Source: Poecilobothrus nobilitatus (taxonomy: Eukaryota > Arthropoda > Insecta > Diptera > Dolichopodidae). From it: a stretch of 64,000 nucleotides of DNA. Below the pieces are notes generated by a model, which saw only the letters and a list, made by a program, of their open reading frames with translations, made no database searches and was not told the origin of the DNA. The stretch lies in NCBI GenBank assembly GCA_947095535.1, contig OX352773.1, forward strand, positions 109,685,950-109,749,949, given 5' to 3'. Of this stretch, positions 58,176 through 64,000 are shown piece after piece; positions within the stretch are counted from its first letter, which is position 1, and the number at the start of each line of letters is the position of its first letter. A program made the position numbers and the translations under genes.

Positions 58176-59304
58176 AGAATCGAACTTGCAAACTAAAGAC
58201 TTCTAAAGTTTAAGAAGCGGCCATTTTACCACTGCACCAAACTCCCCACTGGAGTTTCGACGTTTATATTCAATTCTATTGTGAAATTTCTATTTCCCAC
58301 CATGCAAACTATATTTTAAAATTTTTTTTATGTTTTTAGAAAAAAAACAAAAAGCAAAAACAACAAAACAAAATTTAAAATTCAACGGAATAAAAGAGCG
58401 TCGGTTTTGAATATGTTTATTATAGGTATAGATTATACATATTATATGATACATATGTATATACTTTACATGGGTTTTTTATAAAAATGGAAAATTATTA
58501 ATGAAAATCAGAAAATTTTGGAAAAATATTAATTTTCTAAGATCGCTGTACTGAATATTTATCATTTAAAAAGAAAAAAATGAAAGTTGGTTGGTAAATC
58601 ATTGAGTAAAAGGGTTTTGAATGTCTGTCATTTACAGACTAAATATTATGATATGTAAGAATTTATTTCGTATAAAATATTAGAAATAAAAAAAAAAAAA
58701 AAATAGAATAGAATCGAACTTGCAAACTAATGACTTCTAAAGTTTAAGAAGCGGCCACTCTACCACTGCACCAACACTGGAGTTTCGACGTTTATATTCA
58801 ATTCTATTGTGAAATTTCTATTTCCCACCATGCAAACTATATTTTACAATTTTTTTATGTTTTTAGGAAAAAAACAAAAAGCAAAAACAACAAAACAAAA
58901 TTTAAAATTCAACGGAATAAAAGAGCGTCGTTTTTGAATATGTATATTATAGGTATAGATTATACATATTATATGATACATATGTATATACTTTACATGG
59001 GTTTTTTTTATAAAAATGGAAAATTATTAATGAAAATCAGAAAATTTTGGAAAAATATTAATTTTGTAAGATGGCTGTACTCAATATTTATCATTTAAAA
59101 AAAAAAAAATTTAAGTTGGTTGGTAAATCATTGAGTAAAAGGGTTTTAAATGTCTGTCATTTACAGATTAAATATTATGATATGTAAGAATTTATTTCGT
59201 ATAAAATATTAGAAATAAAAAAAAAAAAAAATAGAATAGAATCGAACTTGCAAACTAAAGACTTCTATAGTTTAAGAAGCGGCCACTCTACCACTGCACC
59301 AAAC

Positions 59305-60840
59305 TCCCTACTGGATTTTCGACGTTTATATTCAATTCTATTGTGAAATTTCTATTTCCCACCATGCAAACTATATTTTAAAATTTTTTTTATGTTTTTA
59401 GAAAAAAAACAAAAAGCAAAAACAACAAAACAAAATTTAAAATTCAACGGAATAAAAGAGCGTCGTTTTTGAATATGTATATTATAGGTATAGACTATAC
59501 ATATTATATGATACATATGTAAATACATTACATGGGTTTTTTATAAAATTGGAAAATTGTTAATGAAAATCAGAAAATTTTGGAAAAATATTAATTTTGT
59601 AAGATGACTGTACTGAATATTTATCATTTAAAAAGAAAAACATGAAAGTTGGTTGGTAAATCATTGAGTAAAAGGGTTTTAAATGTCTGTCATTTACAGA
59701 TTAAATATTATGATATGTAAGAATTTATTTCATATAAAATATTAGAAATTAAAAAAAAAAAGAAAAAATAGAATAGAATCCAACTTGCAAACTAAAGACT
59801 TCTAAAGTTTAAGAAGCGGCCACACTACCACTGCACCAAACTGGAGTTTCCACGCATATATTCAATTATATTGTGAAATTTCTATTTCCCACCATGCAAA
59901 CTACATTTAAAAATTTTTTTTATGTTTTTAGAAAAAAACAAAAAGCAAAAACAACAAAACAAAATTTAAAATTCAACGGAATAAAAGAGCATCGTTTTGT
60001 AATATGTATATTATAGGCATAGATTATACATATTATATGATACATATGTATATACTTTACATGAATTTTTTATAAAAATGGAAAATTATTAATGAAAATC
60101 AGAAAATTTTGGAAAATTTTAACTTTGTAAGATCGCTGTACTGAATATTTATCATTTAAAAAGAAAAAAATGAAAGTTGTTTGGTCTATCATTGAGTAAA
60201 AGGGTTTTAAATGTCTGTCATTTACAGATTAAATATTATGATATGTAAGAATTTATTTCGTATAAAATATTAGAAATAAAAAAAAAAAAAAAAATACAAT
60301 AGAATCGAACTTGCAAACTAAAGACTTCTAAAGTTTAAGAAGCGGCCACTCTACCACTGCACCAAACTGCCCACTGGAGTTTCCACGCATATATTCAATT
60401 ATATTGTGGAATTTCTATTTCCCACCATGCAAACTCTATTTCAAAATTTTTTTTATGTTTTTAGAAAAAAACAAAAAGCAAAAACAACAAAACAAAATTT
60501 AAAATTCAACGGAATAAAAGAGCGTCGTTTTTGAATATGTATATTATAGGTATAGATTATACATATTATATGATACATATGTATATACTTTACATGGGTT
60601 TTTTATAAAAATGGAAAATTATTAATGAAATTCAGAAAATTTTGGAAAAATATTAATTTTGTAAGATGGCTGTACTGAATATTTATCATTTAAAAAGAAA
60701 AAAATGAAAGTTGGTTGGTAAATCATTGAGTAAAAGGGTTTTGAATGTCTGTCATTTACAGATTAAATATTATGATATGTAAGAATTTATTTCGTATAAA
60801 ATATTAGAAATAAAAAAAAAAATAAAAATAGAATAGAATC
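59305..60840. repeat. higher-order duplicate block B within satellite
   Basis: Partner of block A with the same variant order. A small deletion at about 59842 shortens one monomer relative to block A. Confidence 0.85.
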
Positions 60841-61850
60841 GAACTTGCAAACTAAAGCCTTCTAAAGTTCAAGAAGCGGCCACTCTACCACTGCACCAAA
60901 CTCCCTACTGGAGTTTCGACGTTTATATTCAATTATATTGTGAAATTTCTATTTCCCACCATGCAAGCTATATTTTAAAATTTTTTTTATGTTTTTAGAA
61001 AAAAAAACAAAAAGCAAAAACAACAAAACAAAATTTGAAATTTAAAATTCAACGGAATAAAAGAGCGTCGTTTTTGAATATGTATATTATAGGTATAGAT
61101 TATACATATTATATGATACATATGTATATACTTTACATGGGTTTTTTATAAAAATGGAAAATTATTAATGAAAATCAGAAAATTTTGGAAAAATATTAAT
61201 TTTGTAAGATGGCTGTACTGAATATTTATCATTTAAAAAGAAAAAAATTTAAGTTGGTTGGTAAATCATTGAGTAAAAGGGTTTTAAATGTTTGTCATTT
61301 ACAGATTAAATATTATGATATGTAAGAGTTTATTTCGTATAAAATATTAGAAATAAAAAAAAAAAAAAATATAGAATAGAATCGAACTTGCAAACTAAAG
61401 ACTTCTAAAGTTTAAGAAGCGGCCACTCTACCACTGCACCAAACTCCCCACTGGAGTTTCGACATTTATATTCAATTATATTGTGAAATTTCTATTTCCC
61501 ACCATGCAAACTATATTTTAAAATTTTTTTTATGTTTTTAGAAAAAAAACAAAAAGCAAAAACAACAAAACAAAATTTAAAATTCAACGGAATAAAAGAG
61601 CGTCTTTTTGAATATGTATATTATAGGTATAGATTATACATATTATATGATACATATGTATATACTTTGTATGGGTTTTTTATAAAAATGGAAAATTATT
61701 AATGAAAATCAGAAAATTTTGGAAAAATATTAATTTTGTAAGATGGCTGTACTGAATATTTATGATTTAAAAAGAAAAAAATGAAAGTTGGTGAGTAAAA
61801 GGGTTTTAAATGTCTGTCATTTACAGATTAAATATTATGATTTTGATACA

Positions 61851-62700
61851 AAAATTATTTTGAAAATTAAATTAAGAATTAGACACAAAACTAACATAAA
61901 AATTAAAGATTAATTTAAATGTTAATATAAAAAACAACAAGCAAAGATGCCGTTTTTTATAAACTTTTTCTAGACTAAGATATATTTAAGATTGTATTTA
62001 AAGGTATAAATAAAAGGTTATTAATAAAAAAAAAAAAACAAAGCAAAGAAAATTACATATGAAATTAAAATATTAAAATATCGTATCATATAATTAGTGG
62101 CTTCGCCTTACTAGATATGGCTTCGCCTTTTTTGATATTGTAATATATGGTATACGTATAACCAGAAATTATATATATATAGATAACGCAAGTAGAACAA
62201 AAAATCTCTCACAATTTTTTTTAATTTGTAGTGCTCTAAAGAAAGCGAAAAACATTGGATTAAAAAAATTAACATATTATTTTTGCCTGTTCTTTCTCAT
62301 TCTTCATTCTTCAAATTTATTTTTTTCATTTTTCTAAAGGAAAATCAAACAAGACACAAAAGTAAAAAAGTTTTTTTTTTTTAAGATGTTATTGGTACGT
62401 GTTAGGCTGTTAGACTTTTTTTCTATTCATTTCATATCTTTTATGAATAGTTTATATTTTGTTATTTTCAGTCACTTTACTTTAATTTATAAAAAGAAGT
62501 AGCCAAAACATTATTAATAAATGGAGAGTATAGAGTAGTATGGCCAGCCTTATATATATAGATATGTATATATATATATGTATATGTATATGCATATTAA
62601 TTTTTTTTTTGCTTAGAAAATTTTACATTTTATAAATACCTATGGAAATGTTAACCTCTGAGGGTAATTTTTTATTTCTTTTTTATGAATTTAGGAATTT
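61851..62700. other. AT-rich stretch right of satellite
   Basis: No gene. Contains a direct repeat ATGGCTTCGCCTT / GTGGCTTCGCCTT (about 62098 and 62118) around ACTAG, and short AT dinucleotide tracts (62550-62590). Part may be the 3' end of the satellite-bearing element. Confidence 0.5.
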
Positions 62701-62714
62701 TGCAACTAGATTAT

Positions 62715-62855
62715 CTGACTTATGGCGCAGTGGTTAAGTCGCCAACCTTTCGATCGAAGGGCCTTGGGTTCAAAGCCTGATCAGGTCATAAATAAAACGA
62801 GGAAGAGTGCAGTAGACTGTGTCAACTCTGGGATACCCGTATGAACGTAATATAT
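62715..62855 (+). repeat. tRNA-derived SINE, head plus body
   Basis: Head with A box (TGGCGCAGTGGTTAAGTCG) and B-box-like GGGTTCAAAGCC, followed by AAATAAAACGAGGAAGAGTG and CAACTCTGGGATACCCGTAT. It is the most complete copy here and links the head seen at 40339 with the body fragments at 39899 and 47297. Confidence 0.87.
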
Positions 62856-62904
62856 CCTATTATAAAACTTGATCATCTTTTAAAAACATTCAGATGTTTT
62901 AGTA

Positions 62905-64000
62905 CCGAACTACAGAGATATATTTATGTAAATTGTGGAGTTGTATGAGAGCTACCCGAATCTATTGCGCCTAGCTTCATTAAGTTCCAAGAAATGCAAG
63001 AAGCCTAAACCGGCTGCATTAGATCAATCAAATTTTACAAAAGTTTTTGGCATGCAACTCGACACTTTTTCACTAAATTTCAGATAGCTAGATTCAATAG
63101 ACACTGAGTTATTTTCATTTAAAAAGAGAAGTTGTATGGCAACTACCCGAACCTGTCATATCATCACAACCAAATTTTACAGAAGTTATTGCCATAAAAC
63201 TGTATTAACATTCGCAAAATTTCAGATACCTAGATTGAACAGACACTGGGTTATTTCCATTTAAAGAAAGAAGTTGTATGGCAGCTATTCGAACCCGGCT
63301 GCCGAAAATGCTGGAGTTAAATAGCAAAACTAACAATTTTACAAAAGTGACGTAAAAAAATTTTCAGCCTCCTAGCTCCTCTATTTTTTGAGTTATCGTG
63401 CGGACGGACACTGAGTTCTTTTCATTTAAAAAGAGATTTTGTATGGCAGCTACCCGAACCCGTCGCACCACCACAACCAAATTTTGAAGAAGTTGCTGCC
63501 ATAAAACTTGATCATCATTTGCAAGATTTCAGACGCCTAGCTTTATTAACTTCCAAGAGGTGCAAGAAGCCTGAACCGGCTGCTCTAGACCAACCAAATT
63601 TTACAAAAGTTGTTGGCATGTAATTCGACACCTCTTTACTAAATTTCAGATTCCTAGCTTCAATAAACACTGAGTTATTCTCATTTAAACGGAGAAGTTG
63701 TATGGCAGCTATCCGAACCCACCGCACCAACACAACCAAATTTTACAGAAGTTGTTGCCATAAAGTTTGATCATCATTTGTAAAATTTCAGAAACCTAGC
63801 TTGAATAGATACTGAGTTATTTCTATATAAAGAAAGAAGTTGTATGGCAGCTACTCGAACCCGCCGTCCGAAAATGTTGGATTTAAATAGCAAAACTAAA
63901 AATTTTGCAAAAGTGACGTAAAAAAAATTTCAGCCTCCTAGCTCCTTTATTTTTTGAGTTATCGTGCGGACGGACGGACGGACGTACATGGCTTAATCGA
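62905..64000. repeat. higher-order tandem repeat ending in GGACGGAC
   Basis: Two blocks of about 550 bp (about 62905-63415 and 63420-63990), each built of sub-units with TTGTATGGCAGCTACCCGAA, AACCAAATTTTACAGAAGTT and ACACTGAGTTATTTTCATTT. Both blocks end GAGTTATCGTGCGGACGGAC. The subunit logic resembles the 47665-48480 array. The minus-strand frame near 63600 is not a gene. Continues beyond the window. Confidence 0.9.

Larger units (their letters stand above)
50986..61850. repeat. satellite array of 19 monomers of about 533 bp with tRNA-like units
   Basis: The head CTAGTATTCGCCCGACCCTC plus CTCGAAATTCGAG palindrome matches 21889, followed by a head unit and then tandem monomers. GCGGCCACTCTACC occurs at about 51868, 52408, 52941, 53474, 54008, 54552, 55082, 55611, 56112, 56614, 57150, 57682, 58217, 58751, 59279, 59816, 60342, 60876 and 61419. 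On the minus strand each monomer reads an A-box-like GGTGCAGTGGTAGAGTGGC, a 5-bp stem CTTCT/AGAAG, a B-box-like GCAAGTTCGATTC, and then a run of 9 or more T, a pol III terminator signal. Other conserved parts are GAGCGTCGTTTTTGAATATG and ATGATACATATGTATATACT. Monomers are highly similar. Confidence 0.95.

Noticed and set aside
50986..61850. CRISPR-like array
   Set aside because: Monomers are about 533 bp and directly adjoining, without short repeats and unique spacers, in an intron-bearing eukaryotic genome.
62093..62140. Helitron 3' end (hairpin plus CTAG)
   Set aside because: GGCTTCGCC gives only a 3-bp stem before TTACTAG and the short satellite copy does not share this end, so I did not call it.
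63515..63739. 74-codon minus-strand frame
   Set aside because: Lies in the higher-order tandem repeat and has no domain.

Overview
The window is AT-rich (roughly a quarter G+C by eye), intron-bearing eukaryotic DNA, almost certainly from an insect. The evidence is a Polinton/Maverick with insect-type genes, a BEL/Pao retrotransposon, a Penelope-like element, several LINE lineages, tRNA-derived SINEs, dispersed repeats ending in GGAC-rich tracts, and one host exon that reads as an insect NMDA-type glutamate receptor (Nmdar2-like). The order cannot be fixed from sequence alone; the GGACGGAC-type repeats lean weakly towards Diptera. Apart from that exon, nearly everything here is mobile or repetitive DNA.

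Layout. 1-7.1 kb: an (ATT)n array and broken retroelements (LINE RT, Penelope GIY-YIG, LINE 3' end, BEL/Pao Gag-protease). 7455-33505: one complete but decayed Polinton with AGTA...TACT ends, terminal inverted repeats (TIRs) of about 1 kb and a 6-bp target duplication, TTGATG. In order it carries small conserved genes, packaging ATPase, membrane-active small protein, penton-like protein, pVI/pX-like small protein, major capsid protein, adenain-like protease, hypothetical genes, integrase with chromodomain, a polyglutamine protein, a perfect 69-bp-arm palindrome, and protein-primed DNA polymerase B. The polymerase is split between motifs B and C by a 6.8-kb TA-flanked insertion with 12-bp TIRs. 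That insertion holds a spliced DUF4806-type gene and a tRNA-like satellite element. A later 3933-bp tandem duplication copied the DUF4806 gene and the polymerase C-terminus. Removing the insertion and the duplication leaves about 15.3 kb, the usual Polinton size.

33.5-50.9 kb: LINE remnants, a decayed multi-exon transposase-like gene, dispersed 1.1-kb repeats, SINEs, an (AAT)n composite array and the Nmdar2-like exon (minus strand, 45555-45805). 50.98-61.85 kb: an array of 19 monomers of about 533 bp, each with a minus-strand tRNA-like unit (A box, B box and T-run). 62-64 kb: a SINE and a higher-order tandem repeat ending in GGAC tracts.

The Polinton genes together would have formed a virion-building, self-synthesizing element (capsid, protease, ATPase, polymerase, integrase). 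Most now carry single stops, frameshifts, insertions or deletions, so this copy is dead, although the penton-like gene and two small genes remain open. The most novel candidates are the TA-flanked DUF4806-carrying insertion, the fold-back junction of the tandem duplication, and the satellite with embedded pol III promoter-like units.
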